This document shows, piece after piece, positions 1-11,407 of a stretch of DNA of 64,000 bases. The position numbers and the translations under genes are program-made. The stretch's first letter is position 1. Every line of letters starts with the position of its first letter. This stretch comes from Neostapfia colusana (lineage: Eukaryota > Streptophyta > Magnoliopsida > Poales > Poaceae): the NCBI GenBank assembly GCA_030760725.1, contig JASWHV010000012.1:57195652-57259651 (forward strand), given 5' to 3'. A model generated the notes under the pieces. The model did not search any database, was not told the origin of the DNA, and worked only from the letters and a program-made list of their open reading frames with translations.

Positions 1-1512
1 CTGGTCACAGCCGATATCGGGCCTAGGTCGACGGTGAGGTCCTAGCTCCAGCCATTTCCATGGCCAACTGAGCTCATATTCATGCTCAGCATGCCACAGC
101 GGAGCTGTAGGAGCAAATCGTTTGAAGAATAAGACCCTGAGTAGCCCGGGCGACATCGCCGGAGTAGAGAGAGCCGCTGTCACCGTCGCGGGCATGGTTC
201 CGGCCATCGCCGAGCTTCGGTGAGGGCACCAGCGTGTTCTCCGAGTCAAGTTAGGCCCAGGCGGCGAGAACCGTCGAAGGTCGTGCAGCGAAACGGCCGG
301 TGGAGAGAACTCCGGCGAAGCACCGCCGCGGGAGCTGCGGGAGGGCGCGAGGTAGACGAAGGGGGGGCCGGGTCCACCGGTCAGCCTCTGGTCTCGCGCG
401 GGGATCAGTTTGTGGCCGGGATTCAGTGCGGCAGCGCGGGTAAAACCCCGTGGGCCACGGTGTGGCTGCATTCTCAGTGGGCCGGTTTAAAGAGTGGGCC
501 CCACCCGCAGAGTTTAAACATTTTGGGAATTTCCAGTTTTAGTTCAAACTTCAAATGCATAGAACTTTTTCTAGGAAACTCCAAATTCAGTGAACCAAAT
601 TTTTATGAACTCAGGACTCTGAGTACTTTCCAGCAATACCAATTTCAGCTCATGAAACCTAACAGTTTTCCAGAATTAATTCCCTAAAATTTAAACTGTT
701 GGGAATTTTATCTAGAGAATTACTTCATGAAAAATTCTAAAATTTGGCTGAGAGGTTCATTGGAAAATCCTTGAGTCACACTAAAATTTTCAGACTCATC
801 CAAGTTAATTATTCCCCCTAATGGGGTGATTAAGTGAACTGCCCTGAGAAAATAGAAAAATGTGCAGAAACACTTTTCAGATTTTCTCAAATCTTAATTA
901 GGGCATAACTTTCAGTATAATTCTTCAAATGACATGAAACCAATTCCATTAGAACCATCTTAAATCCTAGTTTCCAGAAAGTAATGGTTGGAGCCATGAA
1001 AACCCCTGGAATTACTTAGAGGCTCAAATATTGACCAAATGGGCTTTTATTTGTACAAGGTTCAAATGAACTTTGTTTCAAATGAAACTTGATCAAGACT
1101 CTGGTTAGGACCCTCCCAAGCCACGATAAAAATTTCAGGACCAAAGGGGAGGGCTAGCTAGAGTTATTAGTAATTACTTATTCAAGTTTACACATTGTAT
1201 TTGATTTGACATGTAGTATTTCATTAACGTATAGTCGCCGAAGGCGAGGAGACTCCGGAAGTACTTGACTTCCTCCTTCCAGACGAAGACCTAACCACTG
1301 ACCTGCAGTAACAAGGCAAACCCCGGTTTGCATTAAGCCTTTTATAAAGTTTTACTTTGTTTGCATACGTAGTGTGAAGTGTGTATGTGCATTAGGTGTA
1401 GGATGGATGAATACCAGCTGCATAACCAGAATTTTCCCCAAGAGTGAGGGTAGTGTCTAGGGCCTCGAGTAGACAGGCTATGCTTAATGATTTATAGGAC
1501 TTCGGTACAAGT

Positions 1513-1533
1513 CGAGTAGTTGGAATCTACTCG
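1513..1533 (+). promoter_or_regulatory. Conserved LTR hairpin 2 (copy in A 5' LTR)
   Basis: CGAGTAG, seven-base loop, CTACTCG. Also at 41524-41544 (A), 21611-21630 and 33006-33025 (C, six-base loop), and with one mismatched pair at 12621-12641, 38218-38238 (B) and 46698-46718 (F). CTCGCGAG overlaps one arm. Confidence 0.6.
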
Positions 1534-2297
1534 CGAGTTAGGTTTGGGACACACGGGTTTGGTTCGAGTAATGTGAGATCACTTTAGTAATGAAATTGAG
1601 ACTAGGCAGGGGTTAGGGCGCAGCACGAGGAAGTCTTGTGTGCGCAGCCCTGTCCGTGTCAATTGAGGACCGATCCGTGTGCGGCCTTGCTGAACAAGTA
1701 TTGAACGTACCGAAGGCATATCGGATATATGGGCCCCGATAAACCGATGTAGCCTAAACCTCCGGGCGTCGAGGCATAGCACACCGATTTATAGGTGTAG
1801 GTTGAGGGCAGCAAGGTGGAAATATGCTAACGGGCATAGAGAGATGCTCCAAGTAGGGAACCTCCTGTCCGTTTCGGTGCGACCGGTTCGACGTTTGGGC
1901 TGTTGGGTGAAAGGTTGTCCCGTACGACATCGAGTGAGCGTGCTGTGCAGCTCCATGGGTGGGCGTACGTGACGTGCTCTTTGGGTTTCCCTGCAGGTGT
2001 ATATCGAGTCGATTTGCCGTCCCTCGCGGTGACGAGTACCGCTTGTTCACTGCGTCGTAACGTAGAGAAATTATGGAATGGTATGATTAAATTCTGTTGT
2101 ATGATATAATTTTATTGTTACATGTGTGCCACTGAATATTGCTTACTAAATTTCAGATTCATAAACTGTTAACTTGTGGCTAAAAGATGAACTAAGGATC
2201 AACTATAGGCGTGTCCATTTGCTGAAATTTTACCATCCCAGGTTCATTGTACCCTACATGTAGAGTTTCATGCCTAGGTGAGTCGGTTAAGTCTTGT

Positions 2298-2313
2298 TGA
2301 GCCATCGTGCTCA
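2298..2313 (+). promoter_or_regulatory. Conserved LTR hairpin 1 (copy in A 5' LTR)
   Basis: TGAGC, six-base loop, GCTCA. Also at 42309-42324 (A 3' LTR), 11778-11793 and 37396-37411 (B), 20758-20773 and 32153-32168 (C) and 45855-45870 (F). It lies within a longer block, with CATGGAACT/TCTACATG words alongside, that is shared by subfamilies whose surrounding LTR sequence is very different. Confidence 0.6.
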
Positions 2314-2696
2314 CGGTTGCTGCTTAAGTGTTTTTCAGGTGAGGAGCCACCCACGGACTCGGGTTACGAGTCCACCGGCGAGGGTTGCCCTCCGTCGGGG
2401 ACCACGGCTGAGTGGGAGCCGTACACGCCGCACTGAGCTGAGACGTGCAGCTAGTGTGGGTTGCCCTAGGGCTGGGCAACCGACTTTTCCTAGATAGGCG
2501 GGCGTGAGTTGTATAATTTAGACTTCCGCTGTGTAATATAAACAATAGTTTGTAACTGAAGTTTGTACCTGTTTGTACAGTTCAGCTGGTTTCCCATGTA
2601 ACATATTGTGTCCTTATGATGTGTGCTGTCGGGTGTTGCATCATGTGGCATCACCCTCTGCGATCCTGGATGAGCGGATCCCGGTCTGCCACAGCC

Positions 2697-2711
2697 TGGT
2701 ATCATAGCTGC
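2697..2711 (+). other. Element A primer binding site
   Basis: TGGTATCATAGC starts three bases after the LTR end. It matches the TGGTATCAGAGC initiator-Met tRNA primer site of grass gypsy elements with one mismatch (T for G). B and C have the unmutated form. Confidence 0.85.
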
Positions 2712-4673
2712 ATTGGGGATAGCACAGTACTTAAGGATTGTATTACGGAAAAACTTAGGTTTACGGTGAGGATTCAGTAGTTGCCCAAGTAAGGACTATA
2801 TTAGCAGAGTTACTTAAAGTGGCAAAGGATAATCTATGTGTTATAATTCTGAATTTTTATTATGTAACGACGCACCTACGCTCAGGTAAGAATGGTAAGG
2901 AACGCCACCGAAAGCGGTCCAATTTTGGTTAGCTCCCCTGACGAGGAACGTGGTTCAGGGATTGGTCTCACAGCTTGGTGTGAGACGTCAATATGAAACT
3001 CTTGGACTCTTCATGTTCCTGAGTTCATATGAAACGCTGATCCCTAGCATGCATTAGGCAAGTAAGTGGAGACTCCATCGCGTGGTCAGTAACGCGAGAG
3101 TGTGTTCGTCTGGAAATAGCCCAAGAGGACATACGCAGCACTTGCCATCGGCGTGCCCTGCAGGGCAGTAGGTGGTATCTGTTGGGTTGATAACATTCCA
3201 AACCGTGATGAACCGTTCATGAAATACTCGGGTTCCCCGTCGTGTGGTGTTGAAACACGATCACGTACCTTGAGATGTGACCTAACTCAAGGACGGCCGT
3301 ATGACAATGATACGGGCGTTTGTATTTAATTTCAAATATGGTCCTGCCTGAAATGAAACAACCTTTGAGTGCATCACTATTGTGTGGTCTTCTTCAGGTA
3401 CTAACCGCGTATATATTCGAGTAGACAACGTGTGCGAGAGACCGTTTAGTGCCACACTTGAGACGTATATGCCGGTACGATCCGGTTAGGATTTTCTTTT
3501 GTGAGGAACGTAGTACCAAGATATTATAGGCATATGCATGAAAAATAATGATAACAAGGAATTAAAATCACTAGGTTAAACATCCAGGACCTTGGTTGGG
3601 TAGAAAAAATTGGATAGTGATGAGTGTAGTTCCAAAGGAGTGAAAAACAGAGTGCTCTGTTTTGGGCAGCAAGTTTGCTGAACTGTAACATAGCGTAACG
3701 CACAGGTCTTTTAGCCCAGGTAGGTGTGGTATACAGTTCTGGAAAGGTGTTTAAGTACTATACAACTTTTCTGTAGACTTCCAGAGCTGAAACACATCTT
3801 AAGATGGCCTAAATTCCAGAGGAATGTAAACTGTCCAGAATCAGGACAGAGTTAAACACTCTCTGGCCTGTTCTGTTTTTCAAAAATAACTCCCAGTAGA
3901 AAAATCTAAAATTTTCATATGATACATCTTTAGAAAAGGTAGAAGATGTGTTACATCTTTTCAATTCAAAGTTTCTGAAATTTCAGCACAGAATTCAGTG
4001 GGAATCAGAGTTGAAAACAGCAACTTCCCAAGGAAGGTGCCGTTGAAATTCTTCCAGAAATTCTGCTGAGTTTAAATTACCATAACTTTTTAACCAAAGC
4101 TGACCTGAGGGAAAGTAAGTACTCGTTGGAAAGATACTGAAGTTAACTTTAACTTTCGTATTCTTCTTGAGTCATGAAAATGCCAAGAACCAGATCAAAA
4201 TCTTGGATATGAAGAAACTGGTCATTCTGACAGAGGAATGACAGTTGAACTCATTGAGAGATTGTTGTACCCTAAAGGGGGTTTGAGTACTTCCAATGGG
4301 GTAGAACATGCTCATGAGAGGTTATCTTCAACTAGTGAAATATCTGAGTATAGGTCTCACTCAAGTTTCTTTTACTAGAGACCATGTTTGTGTCGTATTG
4401 ATGGTAAAAGGGTGGTATACGTGATGACAACGCGATAGTAATGTCTCGTAGTGACCAAACCTAGTTATGGTGAGCTTCCAAAGAGGAGGTTCATTAAGAT
4501 GGATTAAACTAGCTTGTATTTGGTCTGGTAATGGTGTATCTTGTGCAAAGTTATTGCATTATCTACATACGAGATGTATCGCATGATTTCATTGTCATTA
4601 TGTTTTTACACCTATTTCATTTGACTGCATGAAATATGTTGCGGGACTGATGTTTATTGTCGTATTGTTGCAA
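2712..4673 (+). other. Element A untranslated leader
   Basis: About 2 kb between primer site and gag without a credible ORF. Bases 3131-3330 are clearly related to the reverse complement of 36401-36605 in B's leader, and more weakly to C's leader near 31400-31600. C has an orf0-like gene in this interval; I find no remnant of it here. Confidence 0.75.
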
Positions 4674-5857
4674 ATGGTTCGCACTAGGACCACGCATGAG
4701 GTTGGTGGCTCTAGCCAACAGGGAGGCGATGACTCCCAGCCACCTGCCTACGACAGCACCCCGCAGCAGCAACTACCAACCGCCGCCTCCGCTTACCTAG
4801 CGGATGTGATAGCGGCACTGGTGGGTGGTCGTGAGGAGCAGACCGACCTGCTCCGCACGATTGTGCAGAATACGTCCCAGGCGGGGGGGGGGGGGGGGAG
4901 GCGTCAAGAGAGGGGGCCTCGTGAGCCCCGTGAGGTGTCGTACTAGGACTTCATGAGTATGCACCCTCCAGTGTTCACTGAAGCATAAGAACCACTGGAG
5001 GCCGACAACTGGCTGCGGACTATCGAGTCCAAGTTCGGGCTGCTCCAATGCACGGAGTGGCAAAAGACTCTGTTCGCAGCGCAGCAGCTTCACGGTGCTG
5101 CTGGTGCATGGTGGGCGAACTATGTCGCCTCACGTCCGGCTGGCCATGCCGTGGAGTGGGAAGAGTTCCAGGAGGCGTTCCGCGCCTATCATATCCCTCC
5201 CGGGATAATGAAGAGGAAGTTCCAAGAATTCTTGGAGCTGAAGCAGGGCGGGAAGAGTGCCCATGACTACTCCCGTGCCTTCAACCATCTGGCGCAATAT
5301 GCGTCAGACTACAACTCCACCGAGGAGAAGAAGCGAGAGCACTTCTATCGGGGGTTACACCCCGAAATGAAGACACATCTCGTTCAGTGGAATTGCGGCA
5401 CCTTCAACGACCTCGTCAATGCCGCGATTATGCAAGAGGACGCTCAGCGGGAGTTGGCAGCTGAGCAGCGGAAGCGCAGCACTCCACCCAGCAGTGGGGG
5501 TGGCGCTCCTCAGAAGTACCGCATGGTGTATCGGACACCATCCGGACAGCAGTGGCATCCACCGGCGTGACCTCAGCGGTTCGGGGGACGTTCTTTCCAG
5601 TCACCTCCGTTCCGACCGCCGATGCCACCACCGTGACCACAACAGCAGATGGCACCCCGGGCGTTCCCACTTCCACAACGCGCCCGGGTTTCCTTCCGCC
5701 GATCAGCGTGGGACCGCCCCGTTTCACTTGCTTCACGTGTGGCCAGGCGGGCCATTTCGCGAAGGATTGTCCCCAGGGGCAGCAAAGCAGCGGGAAAGCC
5801 CAGTTCTAGGGCGGTGCTCGAGGCCGACCTCCGGTCAACAAGGTTGGTCAGCGGACT
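4674..5857 (+). pseudogene. gag: Element A gag (broken)
   Basis: Gag is the capsid protein that packages the element RNA in cytoplasmic particles. I choose the ATG at 4674 because the protein then begins MVRTR, like B (MVRTRS) and C (MTRTRA); an in-frame ATG at 4629 adds only a hydrophobic leader absent from the relatives. The retrotransposon gag domain lies at about 4950-5450 (WWANY, EFQEAFRAYHIPPG, YSRAFNHLAQYA), and a CCHC knuckle (CFTCGQAGHFAKDC) at about 5730-5772. Breaks: TAG at 4944, TAA near 4987, TGA at 5568, a further stop near 5634, a frame change between about 5634 and 5700, and TAG at 5807. A run of 16 G occurs at 4883-4898. The frame continues into protease. Confidence 0.88.
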
Positions 5858-8800
5858 GTGGGCGTCCACAACCTCGACAATGAGGACGCCCCAGAGGGAG
5901 ACAACGTGCTGGCAGGTACGTTCACTCTCAACAATCAAGCCATCATCATATTATTTGATTCTGATGCAACCCACAGTTTTATAAGTGCATCCTATGTGGC
6001 TAAGCATCAAATGCAAGTCTTCCCAACAGACTTCAACTATATGATCTGCTCACCGGGAGGGAAGATTTCAGCAAATATGATGATCCCAAAGGCACCTCTG
6101 TGCTTAGGTGGGAAACTATATCCCATCACCTTGATAATCCTTACGGGGCAAAAGATTGATGCAATCTTAGGGATGTCATGGCTAAAATACCATGGCGCTG
6201 TCCTGGAGACTCGGACATGGACGGTTCATTTAAACTCTCCATTCCACTGTCCGCATTCCATTGTGTTAGACACTCCAGTCCGGGAAGTTTCAGAAATTAA
6301 TAATGCTGAAGCTCTCAAGTTAGAGGACATCCCCGTAGTCCGGGAGTACCCCGACGTGTTTCCGGATGATCTTCCAGTCATGCCACCTGAGCGGGATGTC
6401 GAGTTCAAGATTGAACTTGCACCCGGGACTACGCCCATATCACGGAGACCATACAAAATGGCTCCAAATGAGCTGGCTGAACTGAAAGAACAGCTCAATG
6501 ATCTGTTGAGCAAGGGTTTCATTAGGCCGAGTTCATCGCCTTGGGGATGCTCGGCGCTGTTCGTGATGAAGAAGGATGAAACCTTGAGGCTGTGTGTGGA
6601 CTACCGGCCGCTCAACGCCGTCACCATCAAGAATAAGTACCCACTGTCCTGCATCGACATATTGTTTGATCAACTTGTGGGTGCAAGTGTGTTCTCCAAG
6701 ATGGACCTTCGCTCTGGGTATCATTAGATAAAGATCCTCGTCATGTCTTTTGGTCTCACAAATGCTCCAGCCCATTTCATGTATCTAATGAACTCGGTGT
6801 TCATGCCGGAGCTGGACAAGTTCGTGGTAGTGTTCATCGATGATATCTTGGTTTACTCCAAGACAGAAGCCGAACATGCCGAACACTTGAGGATCGTTCT
6901 TCAACGATTGCGAGACCACAAGTTCTACGTCAAGTTCAGCAAATGCGAGTTTTGGATCAGCCAAGTGCCATTCTTGGGACATATCATCTCAGCAGAAGGC
7001 ATTGCGGTTGACCCAAGCAAAATAGAGCAAGTGCTGAAATGGAAAGCTCCCACTTCAGACCATGAAGTCAGAAGCTTCCTCGGGTTAGCGGGATACTATT
7101 GGAGGTTCATTCCAAGCTTCTCCAAGCTCGCTAAGCCGATGACAGAATTGCTGAAGAAGGGAACGAAATATGTTTGGAACACGGCGTGTGAAGGAGCGTT
7201 CCAAGCATTGGTGAAGCATCTCACAACAGCCCCGGTCTTAGCTCAACCGGATACAACCAAGCCCTTCGACGTGTATTGTGACGCGTCCGGTATTGGGCTC
7301 GGCTGCGTGTTGATGCAGGAAGGACGTGTGGTCGCATTTGGCTCACGCCAACTTCGGAACCATGAGCAGCACTATCCGACTCATGATCTTGAGCTTGCTG
7401 CGGTGGTCCTGGCGTTAAAAATGTGGAGGCACTATCTCCTGGGGAATTTGGTGCATCTCTACACCGACCACAAGAGCTTGAAATACATTTTCACCCAGAA
7501 GGAGCTGAATATGAGGCAAAGGATGTGGTTAGAACTAATCAAAGACTATGAGATTGAGATCCATTACCACCCCGGCAAGGCGAATGTGGTTGCCGACGCG
7601 CTGAGTCAGAAATCACATGTCCATAACCTCACCATTATACCGGTGGAGGAGGAAGAGCCGAGTTTATACTTGGTTCCTTATGGATCGCTGTACAGCCTTG
7701 CCCTCATCCCTACCATTAGGGAGGACATCATAGCAGCTCAGAAAATTGATAAGGGTATGGCACATCTCCGGAGACGGATAGACAACGGGGAGATCAAATG
7801 TTTCCAGAAGGATGATGAGGGAACGCTATGGTTCAATGACCGCATAGTCGTACCCCGGGATATGGAACTGAGGAAAAAGATCCTCGATGAGGCTCACTTT
7901 GTCTAAATACTCCATTCATCCGGGCAGTAACAAAATGTACCAAGACTTGAAAAAGAAATTTTGGTGGACACGGATGAAGCGAGAGGTAGCGAAGTACGTA
8001 TCCGAGTGCGATACGTGTAGACGAGTGAAAGCTGATCATATGAAGAAATCAGGGCTGCTGCAACCCCTGAAGATCCCGGCATGGAAATGGGAAGATGTGA
8101 GCATGGATTTCATTGTGGGATTGCCCCTAACTTCCAACAAACATGATTCCATTTGGGTAATCGTTGACCGGTTAACCAAGACGGCTCACTTCATCCCGGT
8201 GAATACACGTTACAATGCCGGCAAATATGCGGAGCTGTATATAGCAAAGATTCTATGCTTATATGGGGTACCCAAGACCATCGTCTCAGATCGAGGTGCA
8301 TTATTTGTATCTCGCTTTTGGGAGCAGCTACACGCTGCTTTGGGTAATAATCTGATTAGGAGCTCCGCCTACCACCCTCAGACAGATGGCCAAACAGAGA
8401 GGGTGAATCAGGTTCTGGAAGACATGTTGAGAGCATGTGCCATCCACCACGGTAGGAACTGGGATGATCACCTACCGTTGGCAGAATTCTCGTACAACAA
8501 CGGCTATCAGGCGAGTATCAAGATGGCACCCTATGAAGCTCTCTACGGTCGCAAATGCCGCACCCCATTAAACTGGTGCGAGTCCGGTGAAAGGGTCACA
8601 TTCGGGGTTGATATGGTGAACGACGCCGAAGAGCGCGTTCAGACGATTCAAGCCAATTTGAAGGCCACTCAATCCCGGCAAAAGAGCTACGCTGATAAGA
8701 GGCGTAGACCGTTGCACTTCGACGTCGGTGAACACGTGTATCTCCGTGTGTCTCCGGTGAAGGGCGTGCACCGGTTCGGTGTGAAGGGGAAGCTCGCTCC

Positions 8801-9155
8801 CTGTTTCATTGGACCCTATGCTATCACCGAGAATTGTGGACCAGCGGCGTACAGACTGGAGCTACCGGCATCTCTTGCTGGTGTTCATGACGTTTTCCAT
8901 GTTTCGCAACTGCGAAAATGCCTGAAGCATACAGCCTCTGTTCCTACCAAAGACATCGGCGAATTGCAACCGGATTTAACGTATGATGAATATCCGGTGG
9001 TGATTATTGATGAGAAAGCCCGAACCACGCGTAGCCGAACGTTGTGGTTCTACAAAATACTCTGGAGCAACCACACCACCGAAGAAGCGACGTGGGAGAT
9101 CGAGGAATTCCTTCGCTCAAATTACCCGGAGTTCATGGCGTCTCAACACGGGTAA
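5858..9155 (+). pseudogene. pol: Element A pol: protease, RT, RNase H, integrase, chromodomain-like tail (broken)
   Basis: The polyprotein copies element RNA to DNA and integrates it. Protease: LFDSDATHSF at about 5953-5980, where relatives have DSGATH, so the active-site Gly is Asp. RT: CVDYRPLNAV near 6593, KMDLRSGYH, then TAG at 6725 in place of the Gln codon seen in B and C. About 20 codons between GYHQIKI and LVMSFG are then missing in frame. FIDDILVYSK lies near 6833. RNase H: DVYCDASG at about 7270. A 1-base insertion near 7897 shifts the frame, ending the first part at 7906; the integrase continues in the frame open from 7887. Integrase: HHCC zinc region 7917-8050, catalytic Asp in MDFIVGL (8104), Asp in SDRGALF (8287), Glu in TERVNQ (8398). 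The C-terminal tail (TLWFYKILWSNH, EATWEIEEFL) is chromodomain-like and ends at 9155. Confidence 0.92.
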
Positions 9156-9206
9156 GTCCCTGTTACATCGCTGTCTCTTATTTTGTAATCTCGGGACAAG
9201 ATTCTT

Positions 9207-9221
9207 TTAAGGGGGGAGGGA
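9207..9221 (+). other. Element A polypurine tract
   Basis: TTAAGGGGGGAGGGA immediately precedes the 3' LTR start TGTAAAATCC at 9222. The same tract occurs on the minus strand in B (15400-15412), and a close variant in C (24459-24473). Confidence 0.85.
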
Positions 9222-11407
9222 TGTAAAATCCAAAGAAAAGGGACTTACAAAAACTTTTCATCACCTCACAACACCACAGTTTTTGGTTCTGGATATCTTG
9301 TGAAGAATTGGGAAGAGCATGTAACCTCCATCAAAAGAGTGATTAGAGGGGAAAGCCTTAACTTTCACAAAGTAGGAGGTCTTCACATGAACATGAGAGG
9401 TTGAGCTCACCCCTAGAACTTAAAAAGTCGTGGGAAGGTTCAGGCCAAGTTTCATGCAAATCCAACACTTTTTGAGGCACTTTTGGAGGCATTTGAAAAA
9501 GAGGCCAATTTGAATGTAAATTCAAATTGCAGCAACTTTTATCACTTAAATTCAAAAGTTAGCTTCATATTCAAACTCAGCACTTTTTCTGAGTTAGCCC
9601 ACCACTTTTCATCCCCATTGGAGTTCATTTTTTCAAGAGCTAAATTTGCAAGAATTCAAAACTGAATTTGAATTTCAGTTCAAACATGAAGCAAACTTAG
9701 CCAAACAAAGTTCAAATTTGAGAACTCAAATTCAAACCAACACTTGGGGGCTAAGTCTCACATTAAATTGTGAGTAACTGGGAATATTTGAGTACCAACA
9801 GAAATGAAAAGAATTGGAAAAGGAATTAGAGGGGAGGCCCACATGTCAGCAGACTTCAGTCTGAAGTTTCCCTCGGGAGATTTTTTTCCCTTGGCCGAAG
9901 CCTCGCGCGCGCGCGCCAGCGTGATTGCACCGGCGCCCCGACCGCCAGCAGCGGTCGAATGGCCACCTCACGGTGCGAAAATCACGGCTCAAAGGCCAGC
10001 GCACACGCTACGCCACCCCTGCTTCCGTTTCCCGAGCGAGAACCACCACACCCCGAGGTCCTTTCTCGGTTCCGCGCAAGAACAGAACGCCAACCTCCTT
10101 TGATCCCGGGCGTCAGAGAGATAGAACCCGTTTCGTGCCCGGCGAGCTATACGAAAAAGGTCCGCTCCAAGGTGTGTGACACGCTCGTGCCGACCGTTCC
10201 TCCTCTCGTGCTTCGTCGGGGTAGTATTTGCCCGTTTATTCATTCGGTGTTCAAAGTACCGAATGGTGCAAAACGTGGAAATTCGAAGTAAGTAGTTCAC
10301 CACCGGGGATTATGAGCTACACACACGTTCTGCACTGGTACACTACCACTTAGGATCGAAAACCAGCGAAAACCATGAGCTAGGGTTACGGTTCTTCGAG
10401 ATTTTCTGGTCACAGCTGATATCGGGCCTAGGTCGACAGTGAGGTCCTAGCTCCAGCCATTTCCATAGACAACCGAGCTCATATTCGTGCTCAGCATTCC
10501 ACAGCGAAGCTGTAGGAGAAAATCGTTTGAAGAATAAGGCCCTGAGTAGCCCGGGCGACATCGCCGGAGTAGAGAGAACCATTGTCACTGTTGCGGGCAT
10601 GGTTCCGGCCATCGCCGAGCTTCGGTGAGGGCACCAGCGTGTTCTCTGAGTGAAGTTAGGCCCAGGCGGCGAGAACCGTCGAAGGTCGTGCAGCGAAACG
10701 GCCGACGGCGAGAACTCCGGCGAAGCACCGCCGCGGGAGCTGCAGGAGGGCGCGAGGTAGACGAAGGGGGGGCCGGGTCCACCAGTCAGCCTCTGGTCTC
10801 GCGCGGGGATCTGTTTGCGGCCGGGATTCAGTGTGGCAGCGCGGGTAAAACCCCGTGGGCCGCGGTGTGGCCGCATTCTCAGTGGGCCGGTTTAAAGAGT
10901 GGGCCCCACCCGCAGAGTTTAAACATTTTGGGAATTTCCAGTTTTAGTTCAAACTTCAAATGCATAGAACTTTTGCTAGGAAACTCCAAATTCAGTGAAC
11001 CAAATTTTGCTGAACTCAGGATTCTGAGTACTTTCCAGCAATACCAATTTCAGCTCATGAAACCTAATAGGTTTCCAGAATTAATTCCCTAAAATTTAAA
11101 CTGTGGGGAATTTTATCTGGAGAATTACTTCATGAAAAATTCTGAAATTTGGCTGAGAGGTTCATTGGAAAATCCTTGAGTCAGAGTAAAATTTTCAGAC
11201 TCATCCAAGTTTATTTATCCCCCTAATGGGGTGATTAAGTGAACTGCCCTGAGAAAATAGAAAAATGTGCAGAAACATTTTTCAGATTTTCTCAAATCTT
11301 AATTCGGGCAGAACTTTCAGTAGAATTATTCAAATGACATGAAACCAATTCCATTAGAACCATCTTAAATTCTAGTTTCCAGAGAGTAATGGTTGGAGCC
11401 ATGAAAA
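9222..11407 (+). repeat. Element A 3' LTR, first part
   Basis: Begins TGTAAAATCC after the polypurine tract. From 10406 it matches bases 1-1003 of the window. It is cut at 11407, where element B starts, and resumes at 41009; the rejoined LTR is about 3.9 kb. The first 500 bases (9480-9760) are AT-rich with many TTTGAA/TTCAAA words. No gene is supported. Confidence 0.93.
11403..11407. repeat. Target site duplication of element B (left copy)
   Basis: GAAAA here and again at 41009-41013 flank element B. The uninterrupted site is visible at about 999-1003 in A's other LTR, which confirms the boundaries. Confidence 0.95.

Larger units (their letters stand above)
1..2693 (+). repeat. Element A 5' LTR (3' portion only)
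   Basis: This stretch matches 10406-11407 followed by 41014-42704, which is the 3' LTR of the same element. It ends with CCACA at 2693, three bases before the primer binding site. No gene is supported in it: the 155-codon frame at 220-687 recurs at 10625-11092 only because both lie in copies of one LTR. It contains two short hairpins shared with the LTRs of B, C and F (1513-1533 and 2298-2313). Confidence 0.93.

Noticed and set aside
220..687. 155-codon ORF starting MRAPACS, also at 10625-11092
   Set aside because: Both copies lie in the two LTRs of element A, so recurrence only reflects LTR duplication. There is no domain, and the end is AT-rich sequence typical of LTRs.
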